DNA of 64,000 bases from Erythrobacter sp. (GTDB lineage: Bacteria > Pseudomonadota > Alphaproteobacteria > Sphingomonadales > Sphingomonadaceae), in the NCBI GenBank assembly GCA_025698865.1, contig JAILWQ010000004.1:1-64000 (forward strand). The letters are read 5' to 3'. Below, in pieces: positions 47,254 to 56,245 of the stretch. Positions within the stretch are counted from its first letter, which is position 1; each line of letters opens with the position of its first letter. Position numbers and translations under genes: made by a program. Under the pieces are notes generated by a model that saw only the letters and a program-made list of their open reading frames with translations, did no database searches and was not told the origin of the DNA.

Positions 47254-48135
47254 ATGCGATTTCTTTTGCCTGCCGCGCTCGCGGCCCTTCTTGCCGCCCC
47301 GGTTTCGGCGCAGGACACCGCGCCGTCGGATGCGGGTCCGGACGCCGGAACGTCCCGCGAGGACGCTGCCGGACCGCTGACAGTGTCCGGCAGCGCGACG
47401 CTGACGTCGGACTACCGCTTTCGCGGCGTTTCCCAGACCGACCGTGACATGGCCGTGCAGGGCAGCCTGACGATCGCCCACGAAAGCGGTTTCTATGTCG
47501 GGGCCTGGGGCTCGAACCTCTCGGGCTGGGGCACGTTCGGCGGCGCGAACATGGAGCTCGATCTCATCGGCGGCGTACAGGTTCCGGTGGGCGAAGGCGT
47601 GCTCGATACCGGCCTTGTGTGGTACATGTATCCCGGCGGCGCGGACGAGACCGATTTCGCCGAGCTTTTCGCGCGGCTGTCAGGCGATATGGGCCCTGTC
47701 TCGCTGACGGCGGGGATCGCCTATGCGCCCGCTCAGCAGGCGCTGGGCAAGGTCTTCCTGACCGGTGCGGCCTCGGCGGCGGGGGTGCCCGACTATCCCG
47801 GCGACAAGGAAGACAATCTCTATCTCTCGGCCGATGCGGTCTTTGGCGTCGCGAACACGCCCGTCAACTTCAAGGCCCATCTCGGATATTCGGACGGGAA
47901 TGCTGGGCTCGGCCCCAACGGGACCAGCATTGCGCCGACGGGCAGCTATTTCGAATGGACGGTGGGCGCCGACGTATCGCCGGTCGAAGGGCTCACCGCA
48001 TCGCTCGCCTATATCGACACGGACATCTCCGCCGCCGACAGCGCCTATCTCCAGCCCAATTTCTCGCGCGGGCAGGATGGCAGCGGGTCCATCGCCGGCT
48101 CCACCATTGTCGCCTCGCTCACCGCGGCGTTCTGA
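47254..48135 (+). CDS. TorF family putative porin (Gcw_chp)
   Basis: The 293-residue outer-membrane beta-barrel has a signal peptide (MRFLLPAALAALLAAPVSAQ), an Asp/Ala-rich spacer and a conserved start of the barrel, VSGSATLTSDYRFRGVSQTD, typical of the TIGR02001/TorF family; it ends in an aromatic residue (LTAAF). Such proteins are putative porins of unknown cargo. GAGGAG lies upstream of ATG 47254. It is divergent from kdp across the repeat array, so a link to K+ or osmotic response is possible. Confidence 0.87.
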   Translation: MRFLLPAALAALLAAPVSAQDTAPSDAGPDAGTSREDAAGPLTVSGSATLTSDYRFRGVSQTDRDMAVQGSLTIAHESGFYVGAWGSNLSGWGTFGGANMELDLIGGVQVPVGEGVLDTGLVWYMYPGGADETDFAELFARLSGDMGPVSLTAGIAYAPAQQALGKVFLTGAASAAGVPDYPGDKEDNLYLSADAVFGVANTPVNFKAHLGYSDGNAGLGPNGTSIAPTGSYFEWTVGADVSPVEGLTASLAYIDTDISAADSAYLQPNFSRGQDGSGSIAGSTIVASLTAAF

Positions 48136-48143
48136 ACACGTCC

Positions 48144-48171
48144 GGCCGGTGCGGGTCAGCCCGCATCGGCC
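48144..48171. terminator. Hairpin between porin and cysQ (overlaps cysQ end)
   Basis: GGCCG/CGGCC and TGCGGG/CCCGCA stems with one mismatch and a TCAG loop (48144-48155 and 48160-48171). The loop's TCA is close to the cysQ stop; it can serve both convergent genes. Confidence 0.55.
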
Positions 48172-48899
48172 AGGGCTTCCAGCACTGCAGGGGCGCAGGA
48201 TTTGCGGCAGATGAGCAGGTCGGGGAGATAGGTGTCCGCCCGGTTGTAGGCCAGCGGCGAGCCGTCGAGGCGGCTGACATGGAGGCCATGGCCGGCCGCG
48301 ACCGCAGCGGGAGCGCAACTGTCCCATTCGTGCTGTCCGCCGGAATGCAGATAGATGTCGGCCTCCCCGCGGACCACGGCCACCGCCTTGGCCCCGGCCC
48401 CGCCCATCGGCACGACTTCCGCGCCCAAGCGCCGGGCCACGGTCGCCGCTTCGACCGGCGGGCGCGAGCGGCTTAGCACCAGCCGCAGGTTTCCGGAGGC
48501 GGATGGAACGGGCACCGGCCTGTCACTGCGCAGGACAAGGCCGAGATCGGGCAGCGCCACGGCGCCGATCACGGCCTTCCCGTCGATCGCCAGTCCGACA
48601 TGCACGGCCCAGTCTGCCCGTCCCTCGCCGAATTCGCGCGTGCCGTCGATCGGATCGACGATCCACACCCGGCTTTTCTCCAGGCGCTCAGGCGTGTCGG
48701 CGCGTTCTTCCGACAGCAGGCCGTCGATGGGCCGGTGCTGCCGCAATGCGCGGCACAGGAACTGGTCGGCCGTCCTGTCCCCCGCTTCGCCCAGCGTCCG
48801 GCCCCCGAACATCCCGGATGCCCGCACCGCCAGCAGGATCCGCCCCGCATGGTCGGCGAGGGCGGCAGCGAGATCGGCATCGGACAGGTCGTTTCGCAT
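48156..48899 (-). CDS. cysQ: 3'(2'),5'-bisphosphate nucleotidase CysQ
   Basis: The 247-residue protein belongs to the inositol-phosphatase-like family: LLSEERAD, VWIVDPIDGTREF (metal site DPIDGT) and the C-terminal HEWDSCAPAAVAAGHG (WDSCAP). CysQ hydrolyses PAP and PAPS-related nucleotides in sulfate activation. It is 10 bases after the APS kinase fusion gene on the same strand. Confidence 0.94.
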   Translation of the reverse strand: MRNDLSDADLAAALADHAGRILLAVRASGMFGGRTLGEAGDRTADQFLCRALRQHRPIDGLLSEERADTPERLEKSRVWIVDPIDGTREFGEGRADWAVHVGLAIDGKAVIGAVALPDLGLVLRSDRPVPVPSASGNLRLVLSRSRPPVEAATVARRLGAEVVPMGGAGAKAVAVVRGEADIYLHSGGQHEWDSCAPAAVAAGHGLHVSRLDGSPLAYNRADTYLPDLLICRKSCAPAVLEALADAG

Positions 48900-48909
48900 G
48901 GTGCCGCTC

Positions 48910-50181
48910 CTATTCCGGCGGCAGGATATGCCGGACGATCCGGTCGGCCGCTTCCTCGGCGCTCATAGCGACGGTATCGATCACGATCTCGGCATTCTCC
49001 GGCGCTTCGTAAGGGCTGTCGATGCCCGTGAAATTCTCGAGTTCGCCCCTGCGCGCCTTGCTGTAAAGCCCCTTCGCATCCCGGCTCTCGGCCACCTCCA
49101 GCGGCGTATCGACGAAGATCTCGACGAATTCGTGATCGGCCAGCAACCTGCGCACCATGGCCCGTTCGGCGCGAAACGGGCTGATGAAGGCGGTCAGCAC
49201 GATCAGGCCGGCATCGGCCATCAGCTTCGCCACCTCGCCGATACGGCGGATGTTCTCGATCCGGTCCGCCTCGGTAAAGCCGAGATCCCGGTTGAGCCCC
49301 TGGCGGATATTGTCTCCGTCGAGGAGAAAGGTGTGCCGCTCCAGCAGCGCCAGCTTCTTCTCCACCGCGTTGGCGATGGTCGACTTGCCCGCGCCGGACA
49401 AGCCGGTGAACCAGAGCACGCAGGGCGTCTGCTGCTTGAGATCGGCGCGATCGCGGGGCGTGACGTCGGTCGGCTGCCAGCGCAAATTCCGGCTGCGGCG
49501 AAGGCCGAAATTCAGCATTCCGGCGGCGACCCTGGCCTTCGTCTCCGGGTCGATTAGGACGAAGCTGCCGAGCGTGTGATCCCTGGCGAAGGGCTCGAAG
49601 ACCAGCGGCCGGTCCGTCTGGATTTCCGCGACACCCATATCGTCGAGCCGCAACGTCTTCGCCGCGAGGTGCTCCTTCGTATCTGGATCGATGCGGTATT
49701 TGGGACGGCGCACGCTCGCTCGCACGGTCTGCGTCGCGAGTTCGAGCGTGTAGCCGCGCCCCACGTGAAGCGCTTCCTCCGCCATCCAGACGATCGTTGC
49801 CTCGAACTGATCGGCCATCTCCGGCGGATCGCTCGCGGCGGCCAGCACGTCGGCCCGACCGCAATCGACACCCCCCTCCAGCAAGAGAGTGACGGCCTCA
49901 CCCGCTTCGGCGACCGCGCGTTCTTGGCCGCGCGCGATGACTGCCTTCACCCTAGCGCTGTCACCCGCTGGCAGGATGCAGACCGAATCCCCGGGCCGGA
50001 CCGCGCCCGATGCGATCGTCCCTGCGATACCGCAGCTATCCCGCGCGGTGCGGCGCACCTCGTCGACCGGCAGGCGGAACGGCCGCGGCCCGGCGCCGTC
50101 GGCCACAGGCGCCAGACTTGCGAGACGCAGCAATGCTGCATTCCCGCTTTCCTCGGGAGGGGCCTTGCCGCCCTCGCTCAT
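48910..50181 (-). CDS. CysN (domains II-III)-CysC fusion lacking the GTPase domain; APS kinase
   Basis: The 423-residue protein begins [18 protein letters not shown] and enters at once the EF-Tu-like domain II of CysN ([28 protein letters not shown]) and domain III (to about residue 235). A complete APS kinase follows, with [17 protein letters not shown] (P-loop), [16 protein letters not shown] and [17 protein letters not shown]. The CysN GTPase domain of about 200 residues that normally precedes FRLPV is absent, and no cysD is adjacent. The CysC half should make PAPS; the CysN half cannot act as a GTPase. ATG at plus 50179-50181 follows GGAAGGGG. Confidence 0.88.
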   Translation of the reverse strand: MSEGGKAPPEESGNAALLRLASLAPVADGAGPRPFRLPVDEVRRTARDSCGIAGTIASGAVRPGDSVCILPAGDSARVKAVIARGQERAVAEAGEAVTLLLEGGVDCGRADVLAAASDPPEMADQFEATIVWMAEEALHVGRGYTLELATQTVRASVRRPKYRIDPDTKEHLAAKTLRLDDMGVAEIQTDRPLVFEPFARDHTLGSFVLIDPETKARVAAGMLNFGLRRSRNLRWQPTDVTPRDRADLKQQTPCVLWFTGLSGAGKSTIANAVEKKLALLERHTFLLDGDNIRQGLNRDLGFTEADRIENIRRIGEVAKLMADAGLIVLTAFISPFRAERAMVRRLLADHEFVEIFVDTPLEVAESRDAKGLYSKARRGELENFTGIDSPYEAPENAEIVIDTVAMSAEEAADRIVRHILPPE

Positions 50182-50392
50182 CGCAATCCCCTTCCCTTCT
50201 TCCTTTGCCGATCGGCACCCGGCGGCCTTGCGCCCTACCATTGCAATTAGACCAAGCAAATCGAAGCGTTCTGGTGTAGGGGCCGCGCGACACGCGCTTC
50301 GGGCGCGATCGATCCATTCCCCTCGCTATCAAGTGATCCGGGCTTCGCGGGCAGTTTCTGCCGTGCGGGGCCGTTCGAAAGTTTTCTGTTCC

Positions 50393-52099
50393 ATGTCCTT
50401 TACCGATCTTCCCGCCAGCCTCGCCAGTGCCCTCGCCGAACGCGGTTACGAGACCCCGACTCCGGTGCAGCAGGCCGTCCTCGAGCCCGAGGCGCATGGC
50501 CGCGACCTGATCGTCTCGGCCCAGACCGGTTCGGGCAAAACGATCGCTTTCGGCCTCGCCTTCGCGGCGCAGCTGCTCGACGAGGAGGGCCGCATCCGCT
50601 CGACCGAGGCGCCGCTGGCGCTGGTGATCGCGCCGACGCGCGAGCTGGCGCTGCAGGTCAGCCGCGAGCTCGACTGGCTCTATCGCCCGACCAGCGCGCG
50701 GATCGCGTCCTGCGTCGGCGGCATGAACGCGCAGCAGGAACGCCGCGCCTTGCGGGGCGGGGCGACCATCGTGGTCGGCACGCCGGGGCGTCTGCGCGAT
50801 CATCTCGAACGCGGCGCCCTCGACCTCTCGGGCCTTGGCGCGGTGGTGCTCGACGAGGCGGACGAGATGCTCGACATGGGCTTTCGCGAGGAGCTGGAGC
50901 ACATCCTCGACGCGACGCCGGACGGGCGGCGGGTGCTGATGTTCTCCGCCACCATGCCGCGGCCGATCGAGGCGATGGCGCGGCGTTACCAGCACGAGGC
51001 GCTGCGCATCGCCACCGCCGGCGCGGCGCGTGGGCATGGCGACATCGCCTATCAGGCGGTCACCGTCTCGCCCTCCGAGATCGAGAACGCGGTGGTCAAC
51101 CTGCTGCGCTACCACGAAGCGGAAACCGCGATCCTTTTCTGCGCGACCCGCGAGAAGGTCCGGCACCTTCACGCGACCTTGCAGGAACGCGGCTTCGGCG
51201 TCGTCGCATTGTCGGGCGAACACTCGCAGTCCGAGCGCAACCAGGCCCTCCAGGCCCTGCGCGACGGGCGGGCGCGGGTCTGCGTCGCCACCGATGTCGC
51301 CGCGCGAGGAATCGACCTGCCCGGCCTCAGCCTGGTGATCCACGTCGAGATCCCGCGCGATGCCGAGACGTTGCAGCACCGTTCGGGCCGGACTGGGCGC
51401 GCGGGCCGCAAGGGGATCGCCGTCATCCTCGTCCCCTACCCGCGCCGCAAGCGTGTCGAGAGCATGTTGCGTCATGCCAAGATCAACGCCGAGTGGGTCC
51501 CCGCCCCCGACCGCGACGCCATCATCGCGCAGGACCGCGCCCGCCTGCTCGACGCGCTGATGCAGCCGGTGGAGGCGAGCGATGCGGATCGCGAGCTGGC
51601 CGAGACGCTGCTCGAAAAACGCAGCGCGGCCGAAATCGCCACCATGCTGGTGCAGGCGCACCGCGCTCGGATGCCCGAGCCCGAGGAACTGCTGGTCAAT
51701 TCGGCCGAAGCGCATCGCAACGCGCAGAAGGAAAAGCACCGCCCCGGCTTCGACGACGTCGTCTGGTTCCGCATGGATATCGGCCGCCGCCAGAACGCCG
51801 ATCCGCGCTGGGTCCTGCCGATCCTGTGCCGCCGGGGCCATGTCACCCGCAACGAGATCGGCGCGATCCGCATCGCCCAGCACGAAACCCATTTCCAGAT
51901 TCCCAGCAACGTGGCGGACAATTTCGCCCGTGCCGCCGCCCGGACCGCAGGCGACGATGGCGACGGCAGCGACCTGACGATCGAACGCTCCAATGCTCCG
52001 CCCCGGGCAGAGGCGCGGGTGAACAAGGGCAAGAAACGCCCCGCCAATCGCCCCGCATTGCCTCCGCGCCATCACCAGCGCCGGAACCGGAAAGGCTGA
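50393..52099 (+). CDS. DEAD-box RNA helicase
   Basis: The 568-residue protein has Q motif (GYETPTPVQQAVL), AQTGSGKTIAF, APTRELALQ, TPGRLRDHLERG, VLDEADEMLDMGF, FSATMP, ILFCATREKVRHL, ATDVAARGIDLPGL and HRSGRTGRAGRKG. A C-terminal DbpA/CsdA-type RNA-binding domain follows (DDVVWFRMDIGRRQNADPRW, LPILCRRG), then a basic tail. It probably unwinds structured RNA in ribosome assembly or cold adaptation. It has its own leader of about 210 bases upstream and is divergent from the CysNC gene. Confidence 0.95.
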   Translation: MSFTDLPASLASALAERGYETPTPVQQAVLEPEAHGRDLIVSAQTGSGKTIAFGLAFAAQLLDEEGRIRSTEAPLALVIAPTRELALQVSRELDWLYRPTSARIASCVGGMNAQQERRALRGGATIVVGTPGRLRDHLERGALDLSGLGAVVLDEADEMLDMGFREELEHILDATPDGRRVLMFSATMPRPIEAMARRYQHEALRIATAGAARGHGDIAYQAVTVSPSEIENAVVNLLRYHEAETAILFCATREKVRHLHATLQERGFGVVALSGEHSQSERNQALQALRDGRARVCVATDVAARGIDLPGLSLVIHVEIPRDAETLQHRSGRTGRAGRKGIAVILVPYPRRKRVESMLRHAKINAEWVPAPDRDAIIAQDRARLLDALMQPVEASDADRELAETLLEKRSAAEIATMLVQAHRARMPEPEELLVNSAEAHRNAQKEKHRPGFDDVVWFRMDIGRRQNADPRWVLPILCRRGHVTRNEIGAIRIAQHETHFQIPSNVADNFARAAARTAGDDGDGSDLTIERSNAPPRAEARVNKGKKRPANRPALPPRHHQRRNRKG

Positions 52100-52237
52100 C
52101 CGTCGCCACAGAAGGCTTGATCCGGCACGGCAAGGCGTAGACGAACACGCAATGGGTGATGCGATTAAGGAACCCCCATCTCGCCGCGATCCGGTGTAGG
52201 GGGCTTCCATCCGGCTGCGACCGCCCGAGGAATGACG

Positions 52238-53698
52238 ATGTTCGATCAGTTAGACGCCCTGCTGCTCGCCCGCATCCAGTTCGCCTTCACGGTGAGCTTC
52301 CATTTCATCTTTCCCGCCTTCTCGATCGGGCTGGCGAGCTTCCTCGCCGTGCTCGAGGGATTGTGGCTCAGGACCGGCAAGCAGCTCTATCTCGACCTGT
52401 TCAAATACTGGCTGAAAATCTTCGCCATCGCCTTTGCCATGGGCGTCGTCAGCGGGATCGTCATGTCCTACCAGTTCGGCACCAACTGGTCGGTCTTTTC
52501 GGACCGGACCGGACCGGTGCTCGGCCCGCTGATGGCCTACGAGGTGCTGACCGCCTTCTTCCTCGAGGCCGGTTTCCTCGGCGTGATGCTGTTCGGGATG
52601 GAGCGGGTGGGCAGGAAACTGCACTTCGCCGCCACGCTGATGGTGGCGGTGGGTACGACCATTTCCGCCTTCTGGATCCTCAGCGTCAACAGCTGGATGC
52701 AGACGCCGGTGGGCTTCGAGATGGGCGCGAACGGCCAGTTCCTGCCCGGGCCGAGCTGGTGGACCATCGTGTTCAACCCCAGCTTTCCCTATCGCCTCGT
52801 CCACACCGTGCTGGCGGCGTTCATCACCACCGCCTTCGTCGTCGGCGGCGTGGGCGCGTGGCACTTGCTGAAGGATCGCGGCAATCTCCATGCCCGCAAG
52901 ATGTTCTCCATGGCGATGTGGATGGCCGCACTCGTCGTGCCCGTGCAGATCGTCGCCGGGGACATGCACGGCCTCAACACGCTGGAGCATCAGCCGCAGA
53001 AGGTGATGGCGATGGAAGGCCATTACCAGAGCCACCCCGACGGGGCACCGCTGATCCTGTTCGGCATTCCCGACAGCGAGGCACGCGAGGTGCGCTATGC
53101 CGTCGAGATCCCCAAGGCATCGAGCCTGATCCTCAAGCACGATCCGAACGCACCGCTCGCCGGACTGGACACCATCCCGCGCGACGAACAGCCGCCGGTG
53201 GGGATCGTCTTCTGGAGCTTCCGCATCATGGTCGGGCTCGGCTTCGCCATGCTCGGCGTGGGGCTGTGGAGCCTGCTCGCCCGCTGGCGCGGCAAGCTCT
53301 ACGAGTGGTCGGGGCTGCACCGCGTCGCGCTGCTCATGGCGCCGTCCGGCTTCGTCGCCGTGATCGCGGGCTGGGTCACCACCGAGGTCGGGCGCCAGCC
53401 TTATGTCGTCTACAACCTGCTGCGCACCGCCGATGCGGCCAGCCCGCTCGACGCGCCGGCGGTCGGCGCCTCGCTGCTGGCCTTCGTCATCGTCTATTTC
53501 TTCGTCTTCGGCGCGGGCGTCTGGTACATCCTGCACCTGATGCACAAGAGCCCCCATCCCGGCGAGTTCGGCGTCAAGCGCGGCGACAAGGGCCCGATCC
53601 GCACCGCCGGGATCACGCCGGGGCCGACGCAGGGTTCCACGGACGGAGACGCGCACACCCTGTCGGACGACCGGCGGGAACCGGGGGACCGGCCATGA
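52238..53698 (+). CDS. cydA: Cytochrome bd-type (cyanide-insensitive) ubiquinol oxidase subunit I
   Basis: The 486-residue membrane protein has the haem ligands in LLARIQFAFTVSFHFIFPAF (His19-type) and VVPVQIVAGDMHGLNTLEHQPQKVMAMEGH (quinol-loop and Met/His), and GWVTTEVGRQPYVVY. The Q-loop is short, as in CIO-type oxidases. It oxidises quinol and reduces O2. ATG 52238 is preferred, as GAGGA lies six bases before it; ATG 52232 is also in frame. Forms an operon with cydB, a small third subunit and eda. Confidence 0.95.
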   Translation: MFDQLDALLLARIQFAFTVSFHFIFPAFSIGLASFLAVLEGLWLRTGKQLYLDLFKYWLKIFAIAFAMGVVSGIVMSYQFGTNWSVFSDRTGPVLGPLMAYEVLTAFFLEAGFLGVMLFGMERVGRKLHFAATLMVAVGTTISAFWILSVNSWMQTPVGFEMGANGQFLPGPSWWTIVFNPSFPYRLVHTVLAAFITTAFVVGGVGAWHLLKDRGNLHARKMFSMAMWMAALVVPVQIVAGDMHGLNTLEHQPQKVMAMEGHYQSHPDGAPLILFGIPDSEAREVRYAVEIPKASSLILKHDPNAPLAGLDTIPRDEQPPVGIVFWSFRIMVGLGFAMLGVGLWSLLARWRGKLYEWSGLHRVALLMAPSGFVAVIAGWVTTEVGRQPYVVYNLLRTADAASPLDAPAVGASLLAFVIVYFFVFGAGVWYILHLMHKSPHPGEFGVKRGDKGPIRTAGITPGPTQGSTDGDAHTLSDDRREPGDRP

Positions 53699-54696
53699 CC
53701 ATCGACCTCACCACCGTCTGGGCCTTCATCATCGCCTTCGCGGTTTTCGCCTACGTGGTAATGGACGGGTTCGACCTCGGCATCGGCATTCTTTTTCCGA
53801 CCTTCGAGGTCGGGCCGGAGCGGGATCGGGCGATGAACTCCATCGCGCCGGTGTGGGACGGGAACGAGACCTGGCTGGTGCTGGGCGGCGGGGGTCTCTT
53901 CGCCGCCTTTCCGCTGGCCTATGCCGTGATCCTGCCGGCGACTTATCCGCTGATCATCGCCATGCTGCTCGGTCTGGTCTTCCGCGGTGTCGCCTTCGAA
54001 TATCGCTGGCGTGACCCGGGCCATCGCCGGCTATGGGACGCGGCCTTCACCGGCGGCAGCCTTGTCGCCGCGATGGCGCAGGGAATGACGCTCGGCGCGT
54101 TGTTGCAGGGCATCGAGGTGGTCGACCGCGCCTATGCCGGAAGCTGGTGGGACTGGCTGACGCCCTACACGCTGCTGACCGGACTGGGTACCGTTGCTGG
54201 CTATGCGCTGCTGGGTGCGACCTGGCTCGTGTGGAAGCTCGACGGGGAAAGCCAGGACCATTCGCGCCGACTGGCGAAGCGCGCCGCCTGGGCGACGCTG
54301 CTGCTGATGGGGGCGGTCAGCCTCTACAACGTCTTCCTCAACGCCGAATATGCGGCGCGCTGGCTGACCGCACCGGAGATATGGTTCGCCGCGCCGGTTC
54401 CGATCCTGACCGGCATCGTCGCGATCGCGCTGCTGCGGGCGCTGTCGGTGGCGCGGCATTCCAAGCCCTTCTGGCTCAGCCTGATGCTGTTCTTCTTCGG
54501 CATGGCGGGGCTGGGTTTCACCATCTGGCCCAACGTGATCCCGCCCGATGTCACCATCTGGGAGGCCGCCGCACCCGAGCGGAGCCAGATCTTCATGCTG
54601 GTCGGCGTCGCCATCACCATGCCGCTCATCCTCGGCTACACGGCGTGGGCCTACTGGGTGTTCCGCGGCAAGGTCGGGCACGAGGGCTATCATTGA
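53695..54696 (+). CDS. cydB: Cytochrome bd-type ubiquinol oxidase subunit II
   Basis: The 333-residue protein has CydB features: VVMDGFDLGIGIL, APVWDGNETWLVLGGGGLFAAFP, VFRGVAFEYRWR, and about eight membrane segments. It completes the bd/CIO oxidase. Its ATG overlaps the cydA stop (ATGA) and its TGA overlaps the TTG start of the small third subunit. Confidence 0.96.
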   Translation: MTIDLTTVWAFIIAFAVFAYVVMDGFDLGIGILFPTFEVGPERDRAMNSIAPVWDGNETWLVLGGGGLFAAFPLAYAVILPATYPLIIAMLLGLVFRGVAFEYRWRDPGHRRLWDAAFTGGSLVAAMAQGMTLGALLQGIEVVDRAYAGSWWDWLTPYTLLTGLGTVAGYALLGATWLVWKLDGESQDHSRRLAKRAAWATLLLMGAVSLYNVFLNAEYAARWLTAPEIWFAAPVPILTGIVAIALLRALSVARHSKPFWLSLMLFFFGMAGLGFTIWPNVIPPDVTIWEAAAPERSQIFMLVGVAITMPLILGYTAWAYWVFRGKVGHEGYH

Positions 54697-54821
54697 GCGG
54701 TCCAGCCCCTTCCGAGGCACCGCTGTGGAAGCGCCTCGCCTGGATGGCGGGGATCTGGGCGGCGAGCGTCGGCGCGCTCGGTATCGTCGCCTATGGCATC
54801 CGGTTCTGGCTCCGGGCCTAG
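54693..54821 (+). CDS. DUF2474-type small third subunit of the bd/CIO oxidase
   Basis: A 42-residue peptide from TTG 54693 (overlapping the cydB stop as TTGA) to TAG at 54819-54821. It has one membrane segment (WMAGIWAASVGALGIVAYG) preceded by PLWKRLAW and ended by IRFWLRA, the pattern of DUF2474 peptides encoded after CIO-type cydAB. By analogy with CydX it probably stabilises the oxidase. Confidence 0.8.
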   Translation: MSGPAPSEAPLWKRLAWMAGIWAASVGALGIVAYGIRFWLRA

Positions 54822-54873
54822 AAAGGTCGGCGCGCAGGCTGTAGCAGTCCACGCCTGACCGGAGGCAACCGAC

Positions 54874-55518
54874 TTGACCATACACGCGCAAATCTCCTCG
54901 CAGCTCGAAAGCGCGCCGATCGTGCCGCTGGTCTCGGGCGACGATCCGGACACCGCCGTCCGCACGGCCGAGGCCCTGCGCGACGGGGGGCTCGGCGTGA
55001 TCGAGGTGGTCCTGCGCAGCGCGGGCGCTCAGCGCTGCATGGAAGCGATCATCGAACGGGTGGAAGGCGTGATCGTCGGCGCGGGCACTGTGCTCACGCT
55101 CGACCAGGCGCGCTCGGTCGAGGCGAGCGGCGCGCAATTCGTCGTCTGCCCCGGCCTCGTCGACGCCATTGCCGAACATTGCCTTGCGCGGGACATGCCC
55201 TGTTTCCCCGGCACGATGACCGCGGGCGAGGTCCAGCGCGCCCATGCGATCGGCCTGCGCGCGGTGAAGTTCTTCCCGGCGAGCCTGGCCGGCGGAGTGC
55301 CGATGCTGACAGCGTTCGGATCGGTGTTCCGCGAGATGCGCTTCATGCCGACCGGTGGCATCTCGCCCGACAATCTGGGCGATTACCTTGCCCTGCCCCA
55401 TGTCATCGCCTGCGGCGGAAGCTGGCTCACGCCCGCCGAGGCCATCGCGGCAGGCGATTACGCGCAGGTGACGCGGCTCGCCGAAGAAGCGGTGGCGATC
55501 GCCCGGCGGGTGCGGTGA
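54874..55518 (+). CDS. eda: KDPG/KHG aldolase (Eda)
   Basis: The 214-residue protein has the class I aldolase signature: GLGVIEVVLRSAGA (Glu), IVGAGTVLTLDQA, CPGLVDA, and the Schiff-base lysine in AVKFFPAS, with MPTGGISPDNLGDYL. It cleaves 2-keto-3-deoxy-6-phosphogluconate in the Entner-Doudoroff pathway. TTG 54874 is preceded by GGAGG nine bases before. Its stop overlaps the LuxR gene start (GTGA). Confidence 0.93.
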   Translation: MTIHAQISSQLESAPIVPLVSGDDPDTAVRTAEALRDGGLGVIEVVLRSAGAQRCMEAIIERVEGVIVGAGTVLTLDQARSVEASGAQFVVCPGLVDAIAEHCLARDMPCFPGTMTAGEVQRAHAIGLRAVKFFPASLAGGVPMLTAFGSVFREMRFMPTGGISPDNLGDYLALPHVIACGGSWLTPAEAIAAGDYAQVTRLAEEAVAIARRVR

Positions 55519-56129
55519 AAGATCACAAGTTCATCATCATCGACGCCGATTACCTGACGCGCAATTCGCTCGCCCAAACACTCTCGCGCGAAGGATATGT
55601 GGTCCAGGTCGACAATGTCGCCGAGCTCGGCAGCCCGTCCTTCGACAAGGCTTTCGTCTTCGTGGCCGATGCTCTGGTCGCGCAGGGCGACACCTGCCGC
55701 GAGTTGCAGGATGCGGAAATCTTCTATCCCGTCATCGCCTATGGCCCCGCCCCCTCGCTCAGCAAGGTGATCGAACGGCTCCACGGGCCGTGCGCGGGCT
55801 ATGTCGCATGGCCGGGCGAGGAGGCGGAGCTGTTCGACACGCTGGCCACGCTCACCCGGACCTCGACGGTCGAAATGCGCCGCCGGACGACGGAGGCGCG
55901 GGCGCGCCGCAAGATGGCGGAGCTGACCCCGCGCGAACGACAGGTGGCCCTCGGCATCAGGGACGGGCTGTCGAGCAAGGAACTGGCGATCCCGCTCGGC
56001 ATCAGCTTCCGCACGGTGGAGCTGCACCGGGCCAACATCATGGAGAAATTCGGCACGTCGAAGATTTCGACCGTGATGCGAATCATCGTCGAGGCGGGCG
56101 AGATGGATGGGTTCGAAGACGAGGGGTGA
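55515..56129 (+). CDS. LuxR-family response regulator with degenerate receiver
   Basis: The 204-residue protein has a FixJ-like layout: an N-terminal receiver-like domain (FIIIDADYLTRNSLAQTLSREG) and a LuxR HTH at residues 140-200 (ELTPRERQVALGIRDGLSSKELA, SFRTVELHRANIMEKF). The receiver lacks a clear phosphoacceptor environment (FVADALVAQGD in its place) and the usual conserved Lys region, so phosphorylation is doubtful. It overlaps eda by four bases and faces the flagellin gene convergently. Target genes unknown. Confidence 0.85.
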   Translation: MKDHKFIIIDADYLTRNSLAQTLSREGYVVQVDNVAELGSPSFDKAFVFVADALVAQGDTCRELQDAEIFYPVIAYGPAPSLSKVIERLHGPCAGYVAWPGEEAELFDTLATLTRTSTVEMRRRTTEARARRKMAELTPRERQVALGIRDGLSSKELAIPLGISFRTVELHRANIMEKFGTSKISTVMRIIVEAGEMDGFEDEG

Positions 56130-56191
56130 AGCCGGCCCGGGTTCACGTTCATAGTTAACATGACCCTTCCGTCCGCTTCCCAACGGAAAGA

Positions 56192-56217
56192 TCCGCCGCC
56201 CCCTGGGGGACGACGGA
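56192..56217 (-). terminator. Terminator of the flagellin gene
   Basis: On the minus strand TCCGTCGTCCCC pairs with GGGGGCGGCGGA (with G-T pairs), followed by TCTTTCCGTT. It lies 29 bases after the flagellin stop. Confidence 0.7.
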
Positions 56218-56245
56218 CCCTTCGCTACTTCGCAATCGAAGTATA

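Noticed and set aside
49889..50392. N-terminal extension of the DEAD-box helicase to 49889
   Set aside because: The extension is antisense to the CysNC gene; the conserved helicase start is at 50393.
52100..52237. FNR/Anr box before cydA (TTGAT at 52117)
   Set aside because: The partner half-site ATCAA is absent at the required four-base spacing.
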